This document shows positions 33,583-44,977 of a DNA stretch of 64,000 nucleotides, in pieces (within the stretch, counting starts at the first letter, position 1; every line of letters starts with the position of its first letter). This DNA is from Liriodendron chinense. Taxonomy: Eukaryota > Streptophyta > Magnoliopsida > Magnoliales > Magnoliaceae. Made by a program: the position numbers and the translations under genes. The notes below the pieces were generated by a model. The model made no database searches. It saw only the letters and a list, made by a program, of their open reading frames with translations, and was not told where the DNA came from. The stretch lies in NCBI GenBank assembly GCA_003013855.2, contig ML058392.1:1984001-2048000 (forward strand). The letters are read 5' to 3'.

Positions 33583-36500
33583 ATGGATGTTAGCTTGCCT
33601 GAAAATGGGCAAATACTGGGAGATGAAGTTACAGAAATGCATGTTACCCTGCAAAAGACGAAGAAAATTGAGGATATTTTAGATGAGAAGCACAATAATG
33701 CAGTCCCTGGTAAGGATGTGGTTGTTGCTAGGGCCGATGAGAAGCAGCAAATGTTACCAGGAGTCGTATATTCAGGCATTGATGAGGAACATGGTACTGG
33801 TGAGAAAGTTACAGCAGATGGAAATCAAGATTCGGATCATGGTGTTCCACATCAGGAAAATGCAGTGGCTGGAACTCAGGGCATTGAAGCTGATGTTTCA
33901 ATGTCAGTTGAAGAAGAGGAAGAGGAGGATGTGGAAATAGATGCTCAAGAACACCAATTTTCTGTCGGTGATTTTGTGTGGGGTAAAATTAAAAGTCACC
34001 CTTGGTGGCCTGGACAGATTTATAACCCTTTGGATGCATCGGGTAATGCGGGGAAGTATCGTCGGAGGGACCGTGTGCTGGTGGCATATTTTGGGGATGA
34101 CACATTTGCATGGTGCTACCCATCTCAATTAAAGCCATTTCGGAAGGACTTTGAACAGATGTCGAAGCAGAGTAATTCTAAACGCTTCACTAATGCTGTA
34201 GAGGATGCTTTGAATGAGCTTGGCAGATGTGTAGAGTCAGAGATGACATGTGCTTGTGTACCGGAGGAAACCTGGACTGGGCTCACTAGACCACTTGCTG
34301 TAAATGCTGGAATAAAGGAGGGAGTAACCATCCCCGAGGGTCGTATTGGTGAACTTTCCATCACTGAATTTGAGCCCGCAAGCTTCCTTGTGCATCTAAG
34401 AGATATTGCTCGAGTTGTTTCTGTAATTGATTTGCTTGAACTAACTGTGCTCCGGTGTCGGTTATCGGCCTTCCTTCGCGCAAAAGGATACGGCCCGTTG
34501 CCTGCATACCATGAACCTCGGGAGGTTACGGATCCTGAAGAGAATGCCGACAGAAATCTGGGATATGATGAAACTGAGTTGGATGGTGAAAAGGGGGACC
34601 CAACGCAAGACCCAGCTGAAGAAGGCTGGCTTTCTTCTCCAGTGACCAGCCGCAAACACGGGAAAAGCTTGTCTGGAAAACGGCTACAGATCTCAGAGGA
34701 TAAGCTATATCAGAGAAAGAAGAAGAGCATGGCTGAACTTATGGGAGAGAAAATGGATTCCGAGCCTGAAACTGATGGCAGTGATGCAGTGGAAGAAGGA
34801 AAGGTGGTTGGTAAACCCGCTTTGCCATCCAAAAGGCAGGAAAAGACCAAGCGTGCATCTCCATCCGCAAGAACAGAGAATAAGGATAAGAACAGCGAAG
34901 TTGTGGATAAAGAAGGCAAAACTGCCAGTAAATCCGTTTCATTATCAAGGAAGAGAAAGAAGAGCAATAAGACTTCCGAAGCTCCTTCAATGGCGGAAGG
35001 CAACAAGACTACCGATGCTGAAAATGATGATACTGGGGCTGAAGAAGGGACAGTCTTGAGTTCGCCAAGGATACGGAAGAAGAGTAAGTATTTGTCACCC
35101 CCCTACACATTTCTAGGTGGGTTTAAGGGCATGATCTCCTTAAAAGATGATGTAGAAATAGAATCCCCGAAGGATCCAATCGCTTCTCAGCTCAGAGAGT
35201 CCATCCGGACGAAAGATGCTGAGGTAGAAACTCCAGAAAAAACTTCTATTCCTCAGGTTGGCGAGTCAGGAAGCAGGATTGTGAGCCAGCTTACTGGATC
35301 TCCTCCAATTGTAAAATGTGGAGGCGAGACCTTTCAGAAGAGAGCTGCCAAGGGATCCCGTGTTGGACGTAAAACACCTGGCAACTTGAGTCCGAGGACG
35401 CCAAAGGAAGATTGGACTGCTCATGTAGTGGAGATGGATAATGCATCTGCACATAAGATGCTTTCAGAAATCCGCTTGGTAGCCCTTGATACACAATATC
35501 TTAAGGGTGGCCGTTCTTCTGATAGAGTTGTGGGTTTCTTTGCTGGATTTAGGCGCTATCTGTATTGTGGGGTTTCTGACTATGGGACTGAAAAGAAATA
35601 CGGGAAGGGTAGAGTTGGTAGAAAGAGGAAATCACAACTCACCGAACTTGGTTCGCTGGAAAAGCATTCTGGTGAGGCAGACAAGTCCATGGCAGGTTCA
35701 CGTGGTAGAAAGAGAAAAACCCAACTTACTGAACATGGTTTGCTGGAAAAAAGTTCTGGCGAGGGGGACAAGTCCATGGCAGCTTCACGTGGTAGAAAGA
35801 GAAAACCCCTACTTACTGAACATGGTTCGTTGGAAAAAAGTTCTGTCGAGGGGGACTGGTCCATGGTAGGTTCAGGTGGTAGAAAGAGAGAAGCACAACT
35901 TACTGAACATGATTTGTTGGAAAAAAATTCTGGCGAGGGGGGCCGATCCATGGAAGATTCAGGCAGTAGAATGATGAAAACCCAACTTACTGAACATGGT
36001 TCGTTGGAAAAAAATTCTGGCGAGGGGAACCAATCCATGGAAGATTCAGGTGGTAGAAATAGGGAAACCCAACTTACTGAACATGCTTCCTTGGAAAGAA
36101 GTTCTGGTGGGGCAGACCTATCTGTGGCAGGTTTAGGTGGTAGAAAGAGAAAAACCCAACTTACCACCGAGCATGGTTCATTGGGTAAGAATTCTGGCCA
36201 GGCCAACCCAACTGTGGCAGATTTATCTGGTAGAAAGAGAAGACCTCGACTCAATGAACATGGTCCACTGGAAAAGAATTCTGGTCCACTGGAAAATAAT
36301 TCTGGTGAGGGGGACCTACCTGAAGAAAAATCTCAAATGAAGAAACGGAAAGTGAAGGATGAAGCAACTGCACAACCCTCAAAAAAGAAGTCGGGACAAT
36401 CTACTTCAGGAAAAGTGGGCCGGCCTCGCCGTGTTGCTGTCAGTTCAGTCAATAAGGAAGCCAGTGGAGAAAGGTCAGCAGCCCTGCTCTTGACCTTTGC

Positions 36501-37002
36501 ACCAGGTATCACATTGCCTTCAAAAGACGATCTTATAAAGGTATTCGGTAAATTTGGAGATGTGAAGGAGTCTGAAACAGAAGTGTTGAAAGATTCAGGC
36601 TGTGCTCGTATCGTCTTTGTGAGGATCTCTGATGCCGAAGAAGCCTTCAATAGCCCTGAGAGGAAAAGTGCTTTTGGACTACCTGTCGTCGGTTGCCGAC
36701 TTAAGTATCCGCCAGTCGCTTCTAAAGCTCTGGAAACCAATGGTGCCTTACATATTCCACCCGTTGAAGGACATGGGGCCATTATAGCCTCGTCGCAGGC
36801 CGCTGCTGGGCCCCAGCTGCAGTTCATGCAACAGAACCTCGAAATGATGATGTCGATGCTCTCTGAGTCTGCAGGAGAAGGTGCGGGATCGGGGGAGAAG
36901 CTGTCACCGGAGGTGAGAGCGAACCTGGCAGGTGAGATCAATGGCCTCCTGAAGAAGGTGGCCACACTGGTAAACACTTCATCTCAGCCCTCAATCTCTT
37001 AG
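33583..37002 (+). CDS. PWWP-domain chromatin protein (PDP-like), 1139 aa
   Basis: Intact nuclear protein, single coding exon. The acidic N-terminus (residues 1-122, with an E-rich run at 110-116) leads into a PWWP domain at about 124-188 with HPWWPG at 139-144, VLVAYFGDDTFAW and LKPF. This is followed by the conserved plant PDP extension (to ~310). Then come Lys/Arg-rich segments with several basic nuclear-localisation-like clusters (KRKKSNK, RKKSK). Seven 29-30 residue repeats plus a partial eighth follow (from ~679). A GRPRR AT-hook-like motif is at ~946, and an RRM-like domain at ~966-1047 (ALLLTFAPG...GCARIVFVRISDAEEAF). Plant PDP proteins read methylated histone tails and work with MSI4/5-PRC2 to regulate flowering genes; this role is inferred by family. 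The start ATG follows an in-frame TAG. Nothing is disrupted. Confidence 0.93.
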   Translation: MDVSLPENGQILGDEVTEMHVTLQKTKKIEDILDEKHNNAVPGKDVVVARADEKQQMLPGVVYSGIDEEHGTGEKVTADGNQDSDHGVPHQENAVAGTQGIEADVSMSVEEEEEEDVEIDAQEHQFSVGDFVWGKIKSHPWWPGQIYNPLDASGNAGKYRRRDRVLVAYFGDDTFAWCYPSQLKPFRKDFEQMSKQSNSKRFTNAVEDALNELGRCVESEMTCACVPEETWTGLTRPLAVNAGIKEGVTIPEGRIGELSITEFEPASFLVHLRDIARVVSVIDLLELTVLRCRLSAFLRAKGYGPLPAYHEPREVTDPEENADRNLGYDETELDGEKGDPTQDPAEEGWLSSPVTSRKHGKSLSGKRLQISEDKLYQRKKKSMAELMGEKMDSEPETDGSDAVEEGKVVGKPALPSKRQEKTKRASPSARTENKDKNSEVVDKEGKTASKSVSLSRKRKKSNKTSEAPSMAEGNKTTDAENDDTGAEEGTVLSSPRIRKKSKYLSPPYTFLGGFKGMISLKDDVEIESPKDPIASQLRESIRTKDAEVETPEKTSIPQVGESGSRIVSQLTGSPPIVKCGGETFQKRAAKGSRVGRKTPGNLSPRTPKEDWTAHVVEMDNASAHKMLSEIRLVALDTQYLKGGRSSDRVVGFFAGFRRYLYCGVSDYGTEKKYGKGRVGRKRKSQLTELGSLEKHSGEADKSMAGSRGRKRKTQLTEHGLLEKSSGEGDKSMAASRGRKRKPLLTEHGSLEKSSVEGDWSMVGSGGRKREAQLTEHDLLEKNSGEGGRSMEDSGSRMMKTQLTEHGSLEKNSGEGNQSMEDSGGRNRETQLTEHASLERSSGGADLSVAGLGGRKRKTQLTTEHGSLGKNSGQANPTVADLSGRKRRPRLNEHGPLEKNSGPLENNSGEGDLPEEKSQMKKRKVKDEATAQPSKKKSGQSTSGKVGRPRRVAVSSVNKEASGERSAALLLTFAPGITLPSKDDLIKVFGKFGDVKESETEVLKDSGCARIVFVRISDAEEAFNSPERKSAFGLPVVGCRLKYPPVASKALETNGALHIPPVEGHGAIIASSQAAAGPQLQFMQQNLEMMMSMLSESAGEGAGSGEKLSPEVRANLAGEINGLLKKVATLVNTSSQPSIS
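35617..36350 (+). repeat. 87-bp tandem repeat inside the PWWP CDS
   Basis: Units start at 35617, 35704, 35791, 35878, 35965, 36052, 36139 (this one 90 bp, one extra Thr codon) and 36229 (partial). Each encodes roughly GRKRKTQLTEHGSLEKNSG followed by EGDKSMAGSR, that is a basic RGRKRK block (AT-hook-like) alternating with an acidic/polar block. All units stay in frame, so copy number can change without breaking the protein. Confidence 0.95.
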
Positions 37003-37260
37003 ATATTCCAACCTTCCATGTTAGGAAGCATGTTGTTTCTTTAGGATGCTCGTAGAATGATGATGTGTATGAATAGGTGGTGTTATGGTACATTGAGGTT
37101 GGTTTCAGGCATGAAGATTTTAGGTTCTGTTATACTTTATTGCCCTGACTGTTGTTTGTAAAACATATAGATTTAGCTCATCCATTCACCTGTTTCTCTC
37201 TCTTCTTTCAAGCCTTTGTAAGCTTCTGGCTACGTGGAGATGTAGTAGGAATTACATGCA
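37003..37260 (+). other. Probable 3' UTR of the PWWP gene
   Basis: T-rich, non-repetitive sequence after the TAG stop (37000-37002). No canonical AATAAA was found in the first 250 bases; the T/A-rich stretch around 37125-37170 could serve as a plant near-upstream element. The true poly(A) site cannot be placed. Confidence 0.5.
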
Positions 37261-38180
37261 GCATGGTGACTCATCATTCCGGACCGTCGGATTGGTTTCC
37301 CCTAGCGAGACGGCAAATGCTTTAAAATCCATTTTAAGCAGGTAATTGTTGAGAAACTCTTTTTTCTCATTTTGGTTGTAATGGAGGAGAGCCAAATCCA
37401 CTCACACCTCTGTGTGGACAACCGGCCCAAAGATTTGGCTGGTCTGCTCATCAGGTAGTTACCATGCTTACGAATAAATGCGTTGTAAGGGAAAGAGGGT
37501 CAATGGTCCTTATTCTAACATGCATGTTGGGTAGCCTGATGAGCAGGCCAGCCTGATTTTTGTGCCAGAGCATATACATTGTGGGGCTCCATTGATAATC
37601 AGCTTGCGATTTGCACATTTGGTAGAGAGATCATATATCAGATAAGTATACCTATAGAATGTGATTATTTATGATCAGCACAAAATATCTGATATATAGT
37701 ATTGTACAAAAAAATGCAGAGAGCTGGCATCTTTTGATTTTGGTGCTTAACAGATGATTATCAAAAGACTAGGTTCTGGTAGCAGCTCAAAAGCCTCCTA
37801 AAAGAGGCATTTATAACTGATCCACTTGCTAGGTGGGCTCTCCCTGGATGTGGAGTTGAGACTGTTGGTGCGGCATGATAAACAGGCTGGCCTGATTTTC
37901 GTGACCGGTGATCTTCATGGTATGTGGTCTATTGTTTTCATGGTATGGATGGCTGATCTGTGCAGTTAATGGGTGATCTGAAATGAAAAAATAGTCAATG
38001 GTTGGGATGGTTTAATCTCCGAGCTTTGGAAGATGACCTATCTACAGCTGATCTCATTATTTGGATGGTTTAATTTGAGTCATGCGACATGTATAATGTA
38101 TAGTATCCCAGCTATTGCAGATCAGCCATCATGCTTCGCTTCAGCGTCTACAATTTCCCCAGTGCCTGCAGACCAGACAT
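37261..38180. other. Intergenic with repeat H fragments
   Basis: No gene. GCCTGATGAGCAGGCCAGCC and AGGCTGGCCTGATTTT(T/C)GTG words at 37535-37570 and 37870-37905 resemble the repeat H core. Confidence 0.5.
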
Positions 38181-38184
38181 TATT

Positions 38185-38462
38185 TGTTTGGATAGCAAAG
38201 GAAAATTTAGACAATGTGTTGTTTTGATGGCAGGGGAAATTTTGAGATTGGAAATATTAGCCATTATTATAGCCTTATTCATACAAAAAATTCTCATGCA
38301 TGAGATTCAAGGTGACTATTATAAGAGAAAATATAAGATTCTCTCCTGATTGTCCAAACAATATCCCAGGGAATGAAATCCATGGGTGCTCATGAGATCC
38401 ATGAAAAATTCATCATAGATTTATTAAACTTTTTTCTTTTCTGTTTTCCCGCTATCCAAACA
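38185..38462. mobile_element. Small MITE with TGTTTGGATAGC ends
   Basis: Left TGTTTGGATAGC (38185-38196) and right GCTATCCAAACA (38451-38462) form a perfect 12-bp terminal inverted repeat around an AT-rich interior of 254 bp. Termini of this type are common among plant hAT and Tourist MITEs. No target duplication recognised. Confidence 0.6.
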
Positions 38463-39220
38463 GGCTGAACCCAATGCAAAATACTTTAGGATCTTTCAAT
38501 CCGTTTGGCTTTTCGATGATGACCTACTGGACGGTTAAGTTCAGTTCAATTAATTCACATGGTCGTAGCAATGATCTAGTTGGTTTAGTGTATGAAAACC
38601 TTCCCATGCACTTAGTTGCATTTGGACTAGTTGGTATCAATATCACCCATCTTCACTGACCATGAAATTATCAAATTGACTGTCCAGTCATTGATATAGA
38701 TGGACAAGATTATTTATAGAAGATGGGTCCTTTTACAAATGTTTAGGATCACCTGATTCCTGTGATTTTTTTGTCAAGTAGTAGAGGATGAGTGCACTGT
38801 CAAACAGGAGGTGGAGCCAACGACTGCAAAAGATTAATAGTTAGGTTATTTGAGGGGTTGTGCTGCTTGATGATATAATTACAGTTTTCCACTTATTAAT
38901 TATCCTAATAATTTTAAATCACTTTCTTTTATACACTTAGTCAAAAAATCAAATAAAGAAATTTCAATAAGAGTTTCATCAAATAAAGAGTTTCAACAAG
39001 AGTTTCATCATCGAAAATTTCAATGGGTTCGGGGCGTTGGTATCCTCTGTGGGCGATTGACTGGGTGGGTGGGTTGCATGACTGACCAAAAATAAATAAA
39101 ATAAAATAAAATAAAATAAAGAAATTTCAATTAATATTATCAAAATATCCATAGAATTAGCTTATTATTTTCATTGAGAGGAACTCAGTATATAGTGGGT
39201 AACTTCGTACACTATCGCAT
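38463..39220. other. Intergenic, includes (AAAAT)n run
   Basis: No gene. It contains a degenerate direct repeat (AAATAAAGA(A)ATTTCAA...AAGAGTTTCATC) at 38950-39010 and an (ATAAA)n microsatellite at 39088-39120. Confidence 0.6.
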
Positions 39221-39224
39221 AGTG

Positions 39225-39680
39225 ATTAAACTTAGTACACTATTAAGTGATGTGTAGTCTTATCCATGCCGTCCATCCATTTTCCAGCTCATTTTAGGGC
39301 ACGAGCCCAAAATTGAAGCATGTACAAAGCTCAAGCGGACCACACCATGTCAAACAGTGGGAAACGAATGTCTACTGTTGAAAATTTCTTAGGGGCTGCA
39401 AGAGTTTTCGATCAAGCTAATATTTGTGTTTTCCCTTCATCAATGTCTGTGTAATCTTATGAACAGGTTGGATGACAAATAAACATTACTGTGGGCCCTA
39501 GGAAGGTTTCAATGGCGGACATCATTATCACCACTGTTTCCTGTGGTGTGGTCCACTTGAACTTTGGGTATGCTTCAATTTTGGGCTCGTGCCCTAAAAT
39601 GAGCTGGAAAATGGATGAACGGTGTGGATAAGATAGATACATCACGGTGGGTCCCGCATAGTTTATACTTAGTACCCTCG
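39225..39680. mobile_element. Foldback MITE, family B
   Basis: Ends CTTAGTACACTATTAAG... (left, eroded) and ...CCGCATAGTTTATACTTAGTACC (right), matching the left end of the 25972-26420 copy when reversed. Core palindrome complete: GCCGTCCATCCATTTTCCAG to GGGGCTGCAAGAG, and the inverted GTGGTGTGGTCCACTTGAAC to ATGGATGAACGGTGTGGATA. Confidence 0.8.
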
Positions 39681-39954
39681 TCAATCTGCGTCCTACTAAA
39701 CAAAAGATCAGCCTCTGATCAAATAAGGAAGATCGATGGCAAATCTGTGGTTGGCGACCTATCCCCACTTTTCCATGTGGTATGACCCACCTGAATCAAG
39801 AATCGAGGTGGGCCCAAAACAGCTTAGGTGTTTTACGCGGTTGTAAAACAGGTATTTTAGATGATTCCAGTCCGTTTACGGAAGAGCATTGAACCGGGCT
39901 CCTGACTAGGCAAAGGCATACAGGACCGTGGCTACTACTAACCGAGCAGCACGT

Positions 39955-40350
39955 TGGGGAGCACTTGTATGAGATCCAAGCCGTCCATTAGGTGCATTAT
40001 CTCATGTTTGCTCTAGAACCCTAAAGTCAGGCCTGTCCAAAACTCAGGTAGGCCACACCGTAGGAAGAGTTAGTATGGGGTTCCCACCATTAGTTAGGTG
40101 TGTGGCCCACCACGGTTTTAATATGCCATCCAATCGGTTTATAAGAGCCAGATCATGAGGATGAAGGAATTCCAAAAATCACCCTGTTTGGAAACTCAGG
40201 TGGCCACACTAGGCTTAGGCATGATTTAAAACTGTTTCCAATGCTGAGGCCTACCTGAGTTTGTGGATTCTTGTGATGTTTGGTTTCGGGGCAAATATTA
40301 GGTGGCACATCCGATGGACGATGTAGATCTCATGCATATGAAGTCGTACT
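39955..40350. mobile_element. Diverged foldback element
   Basis: Inverted arms ATGAGATCCAAGCCGTCCATTAGGTGC (about 39970) and GGTGGCACATCCGATGGACGATGTAGATCTCAT (about 40300-40335), with inner arms around AACTCAGGTAGGCCACACC. It resembles the general foldback family but with a distinct core (TTTGCCCCGAAAC-like). Boundaries approximate. Confidence 0.5.
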
Positions 40351-40624
40351 TAACTACTGAGGATGCAACGCATGTCACTGGCCACTGGCCCGTGTGACAA
40401 TTACTTTCTTTACTATTGTAAATAAGCTGTTATCCCATAATGATTGTTCCAGGATGATATTTGCCTTTGAATTTTAGAGTTGAATGTTAGCTATTGAACA
40501 TTTTCTTGTCATTGCTGTAAATTTTGTTATGGACAGAGATAGTCACAATCATCCGTTCAGGGTAAGTTTCTTATCATGGCAAGAATGGCATAACAAAATG
40601 GTTGGTTTGGATCCTCAAATCACT

Positions 40625-41691
40625 TAGGGCCCGTTTGGATACCACCAAATAAGTTGCTTTTCTTGTTGATGGCAGCACTTAAGTAACTTATTTGAGATAA
40701 GTTAGTTTTGTTAATAAATAATGATCATTACTTATTTGCTGAAAATCAGTTAAGCATTTCAGCATTTTTATTTTCCTTTACTACTTTTTCACCACCGACT
40801 AAAACAAGAGGTGCTAGTCCATATATAGCTGCAAAAGTGCTGATTTTCAGTGGCAATCGCTCAGCCACGTTGACCATCCAGCTTGCTTGGCCCACTGTGA
40901 TATATTTGATCTGCGCCATCCATCTGGTTTGGATGTGAGTGGGGCTAGCATGTGAGGTATATCTAAACCTCAGGAGGACCCCACATTAGGAAGCAACAGT
41001 GATAATGATGACACTGTTGAAACCCCCTGAGCTAGCGTGATGTGTTTTACTCATGCCATTCATCTGCTTTTCAAACTAGTTTTGAGTGGTCCATTGGGTA
41101 GTGGGGCCACATGCTGTGCACATGAAATCCACACCGTCCACCCTTGTCGGTCCATCCAAAAAATGAAACAGAATCCAACCTCAAATAGATCACACCTCAG
41201 GAAACAGTGGTCATTGATGCCCACCATTGGTCGACCCTAATGATGAGTGGCCCATATCCAAGGTGCTGCATGATGGATGGCCCACATTTGGGACGATCCA
41301 CATTAAGGTGGCTCCACATGATGGGCAGTGGATATTGATGGTGGACCCAATTGATGGATGTCCAACATCAAAGGTGGGCCCTACATCAAGAATGGTGCAA
41401 ATGGCCCACATCCAAGGTGGGCCCCACATGATGTACTGCTCACATCAAAGGTAAGGCCCACACAATGAACAATCCACACCAAAGGTTGGCCTCAAATGAT
41501 GGATGGTGGATGTGCAGGGACCAAACGGACTCGAGGAATGATGTTGGAAACAAATGTGTTTTTCTACTTTTTGGTTGATAAGCATTTTGTTAACTAAACA
41601 TACTTATTTGCTAATTAAGTAGAAACCAAGATAAGTTACTTATCTGATAAGTAGCTTATCTTAAGTAACTTACAATCCAAGCGGGCCCTTA
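40625..41691. mobile_element. hAT-type MITE carrying other repeats
   Basis: Left end TAGGGCCCGTTTGGAT, then AAGTAACTTATTTGAGATAAG; right end, reversed, TAAGGGCCCGCTTGGATTG and AAGTTACTTAAGATAAG: long inverted termini. Short relatives occur at 57327-57539 and, partially, from 41755. Inside are fragments of the foldback core (40880-41110) and a minisatellite (41220-41515). No target duplication could be matched. Confidence 0.65.
41220..41515. repeat. Minisatellite, inverted relative of 2095-2320
   Basis: Roughly eight degenerate units of GATGGATGGCCCACATCCAAGGTGGGCCCCACAT. Its reverse complement matches the unit at 2095-2320. Located inside the hAT-type MITE. Confidence 0.8.
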
Positions 41692-43435
41692 ACATGTTGG
41701 CCTAATTGATAGGTGACATGTGGTTGATTCTAAGTTGCAGTAGAGGCAAAGCTAAGGGCCCATTTGAATTGTAATTCATGTTGCTTAAGTTATGTCCTTA
41801 TGGTTTCTACTTCTTCAGCAAATAAGAATATTTGGTAGATAATATACTCATCAACAAAAAGGTAGAAAAGTATGTTTGATTTTCAATATCACATAAGTAT
41901 TTTTAAATTTGTTTCACTTGAAACTCATGGAAATAACTTTATCAGGTTATTGCCATATGTACAATGGGACTGGTTGGTATTTTAGACATTATTTAAATTT
42001 GCAATCTAATATTAGAAGCAAATATTAATACAAATTAAAATATAAGATTCAATTTAAATAATAATAAAAAAATTAAAACATAAACAATCATACTTGAGAG
42101 TTTAATAAAATACCATAAATCTGTATGGATTTAAAAAGGCAATATATAGCATTCTGCCTTTTGTTGACATATCTCATATCGAACTATTCCTATTTACCAC
42201 CATTGTCATTGACTTGGATCTATATTTGAAGTCGAGGGGTCAATACCTTCCTTATCATCCATAATTATCATACTTTTCCTCTTGTACATCTTAAATATTA
42301 GGTTTTATTGAGCATGACGCCTTATGAAATTGTGCATTTTATATGAAGCTATGACAATATTGATCTACTTCTTAAGTGAATAATGTGTAAACATCCCACT
42401 CAAAATGAGAGTAAACTACCCTTCAAGTTTTATCTAGACTTCAATGAATCCGTCTCCTATCATCCAAAAATAATTGAATCTAAACAAATCGAATGGGAAG
42501 GATCCTTAATTCATCTCAAGAACATCCAATGGTCCCGATCGAAAGATCCCAAAACCAATTGACCAAACCTTAGCAGATTATCTAAACTCTTTGGAAACCC
42601 CAATTGAGTTCAGCTATTTCAATAAAATGTACCTAGCTGGTTTAGAGCGACTTTAAACCTGAATTGTTGGACAGGTGAGGACCTTGGCATGCTTTAGAGA
42701 TAACTACTGGATCAGATTGACAAATTTAGCCAATCATCCAATTTATCCAAAAACCTGTACCTCGTACCACTTCAATAAAACTCCCTTTGGTCAATTCAAA
42801 GGATATAAAAAATTCAAATAGGTCAAATAGAAAGGAACCTGACATCTTCCAGAGACAACCATTAGACTCAATTGACGATCGCTAAATCCAGCAATAAACA
42901 AACCTCAGCCACTCCACCGAGTTCCCTAGAACTTAAAAAATCCTATGTACATGTCTACACTTGTGCAAAAAGGACAAAACATACCATAAGCCATTCAAGG
43001 ATCAATGATTAAAGAAAATTCTTTTTTCATAATTGACATCACCTGAGAGCCATCATAACAGTAATAAGGAAAGAGGGTATTAAAATACAAAAGTCGGCCC
43101 TTCAAGGGCCTATGATGTTGTTTATTAAAGGAGTTCACCATAGAGCTTACTGGAGGCAGCATATAGAGAGCAGAGGTAGGAGGGAGGACAGGAGAGTCTA
43201 ATGAGTTCAAAAGATCCAAGATATGGCACAAGGGTTGTGCCCGAGGTTCTGCTTGTTTAAAAATTTCTCGATAACACCAAGGTACTTGGCCCAAGAGGAA
43301 AATTAACCCGCTGAAAAAGTCACTGAATTTAAAAACATTAGAAAATTAAAAAAAACATAAAAAAAATTTAATACTCCAAAAAATATAAAAAATTTCGAAA
43401 ATCAACCCCAAAGTAATAAGGTGTCAGACTTGTCT
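41692..43435. other. AT-rich intergenic, no gene
   Basis: A partial hAT-MITE end at 41755-41900 (AAGGGCCCATTTGAATTG...), then AT-rich text. 42400-42960 has uniform composition without motifs. No domain found on either strand. Confidence 0.55.
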
Positions 43436-43439
43436 GATG

Positions 43440-44144
43440 AGCCGCATGGTTCAAAGTTGACATTTACAATTTTGATCTTGAGCTAGACTTCAAAGGAATG
43501 GGTTTGGAAGAGGTCAAGGATGGGGAAAATGATGATTCGACTCCCGATCTTGAGGACACTCTCAATAAATTTGATTCAAAAGCCAACGTTATTCCTGACC
43601 ACTTTGAAAGATCTTCAACCTGAGGACTTCAAAAATCTCTGAGGAAATACATATTAGAAAATCCCGATTCCTCAAAGATAGGCAACGGATGATCAAGTTC
43701 TCTTACAAAAAAAATGCTTGAAATCAACAAAGATCTAGTTGTATACCGTCTACCTATAAAGACAGAAGTCAAGTCAATCAAGCAGAAGTTGAGAAGAATG
43801 TGACCATGATGGATTATGAAAATCTAGAAAGAAGTAATCAAACAATATAATGCAGACTTTCTAGTAGTCTCTAACTACCCAAATGGCTCACTAACATGTC
43901 ACAGTTTCAAAGAAAGATGGTAAGGTGCAGATGCGTATTGATTTTTGTAACCTTAACAAGGCTAGGCCAAATGACGACTTCCCGTTGCCACGTATTGATA
44001 CTTTGGTCGATAATATGATCGGACACAAGATCTTCTCTTTCATAGATGGTTTCTCTAACTATAACTAAAGCAAATTGGTCGTGGAAAACTGTGAGAAGAC
44101 AACTTCCATCACGATGTGGGGAACTTTTTGTTACCAAGTCATGC
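43440..44144 (+). pseudogene. Outer Ty3/gypsy element, RT 5' half
   Basis: Older Tat-like gypsy relic. The protease/RT spacer includes DLVVYRLPIKTEVKSIKQKLRRM (about 43725-43800), then YNADFLVVSNYPKWLTN and MRIDFCNLNKARPNDDFPLP, IDTLVDNMIGHKIFSFIDGFS. The sequence ends abruptly in FCYQVM at the CATGC insertion site; the reading continues at 54318. Frameshifts and stops occur upstream of 43900. Confidence 0.88.
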
Positions 44145-44912
44145 TGTTATAGTCAAAATAGCGCTAAGCGAATATTCTCGCGAGGTCCTAATTCTACGAG
44201 CAGCTTTATAACAATATTCGACTCTCGTGATCATCTGGTCAAGTCTCGCATATTAGGAAAATACGGCGCACAATTATCAAGTCATCGAGCCCTTATGGTC
44301 GATAATCGAATATTGAGAAGGCGCCGAACATACCTGCCGACCTGCGAGCAGCCCTTCTCGTGGTCATTAAAAGGCGCTACACTTCAATGTGCGAGCAGCC
44401 CCTGCTCGCGAGCAGCTCCCGACATGCGAACAACTTTGATTACTAAACTTTAGTGATGACGTCCCTTAGCCTATAGTACCTAGCAGCCCGTATAGGCCGG
44501 TTTTGGGCTTATCTTCGCTTGCGGCTCCGTATCTCAAGGGATCACTATCAAGGAACGTAATTAACCAGATGAGTAATTGGATCAGACTATTCCTTTATCT
44601 AAGGATAAGCAGGATAAACACCTTATCCCATGAAATCCGTAGTAATCTCGAGATCTTACGTAACAAAGTGGGACATTCGGATTTATATAAAGGATAGTTT
44701 CATCAATAAGAAGGTACACAATATTCAATCTCTAAGCCCCATCATCTATTTGTTCTCTTTCAGTCCCACCCTGTCTAACTTAAGCATCGGAGGGCCAACG
44801 GCTGGACGCCAGCCACCCATAGCCTCTCTTTGTCTATTTTCAGGTCAGGAGAAACTCGCTAGCAAGGAAGGTGAATGTCTGGAGGACCCTGTTACAAAAT
44901 TTGACGTAAACA
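44145..44912 (+). repeat. 5' LTR (768 bp)
   Basis: TGTTATAGTCAAAATAGC ... TTGACGTAAACA. It contains a TATA box TATATAAAG at 44684-44692, the likely start region of the genomic RNA. GCGAGCAG is repeated several times (44210-44410 region). By hand alignment it differs from the 3' LTR by about 20 substitutions, mostly transitions, and one indel. Confidence 0.97.
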
Positions 44913-44914
44913 GA

Positions 44915-44933
44915 TTGGCGCCGTCTGTGGGAA
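44915..44933 (+). other. Primer-binding site
   Basis: TTGGCGCCGTCTGTGGGAA, two bases after the LTR. The (T)TGGCGCCGT-type PBS is typical of Tat/Athila-group gypsy elements. Confidence 0.85.
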
Positions 44934-44977
44934 CGCAATTTGATCACCAAATTTAGCCGCTCCCACCATCGAACACG

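Noticed and set aside
35580..36254. Long reverse-strand frame over the PWWP repeat array
   Set aside because: Shadow of the 87-bp in-frame repeat; its repeated peptide merely mirrors the sense repeats. The same applies to 34125-34655 and 36333-36977.
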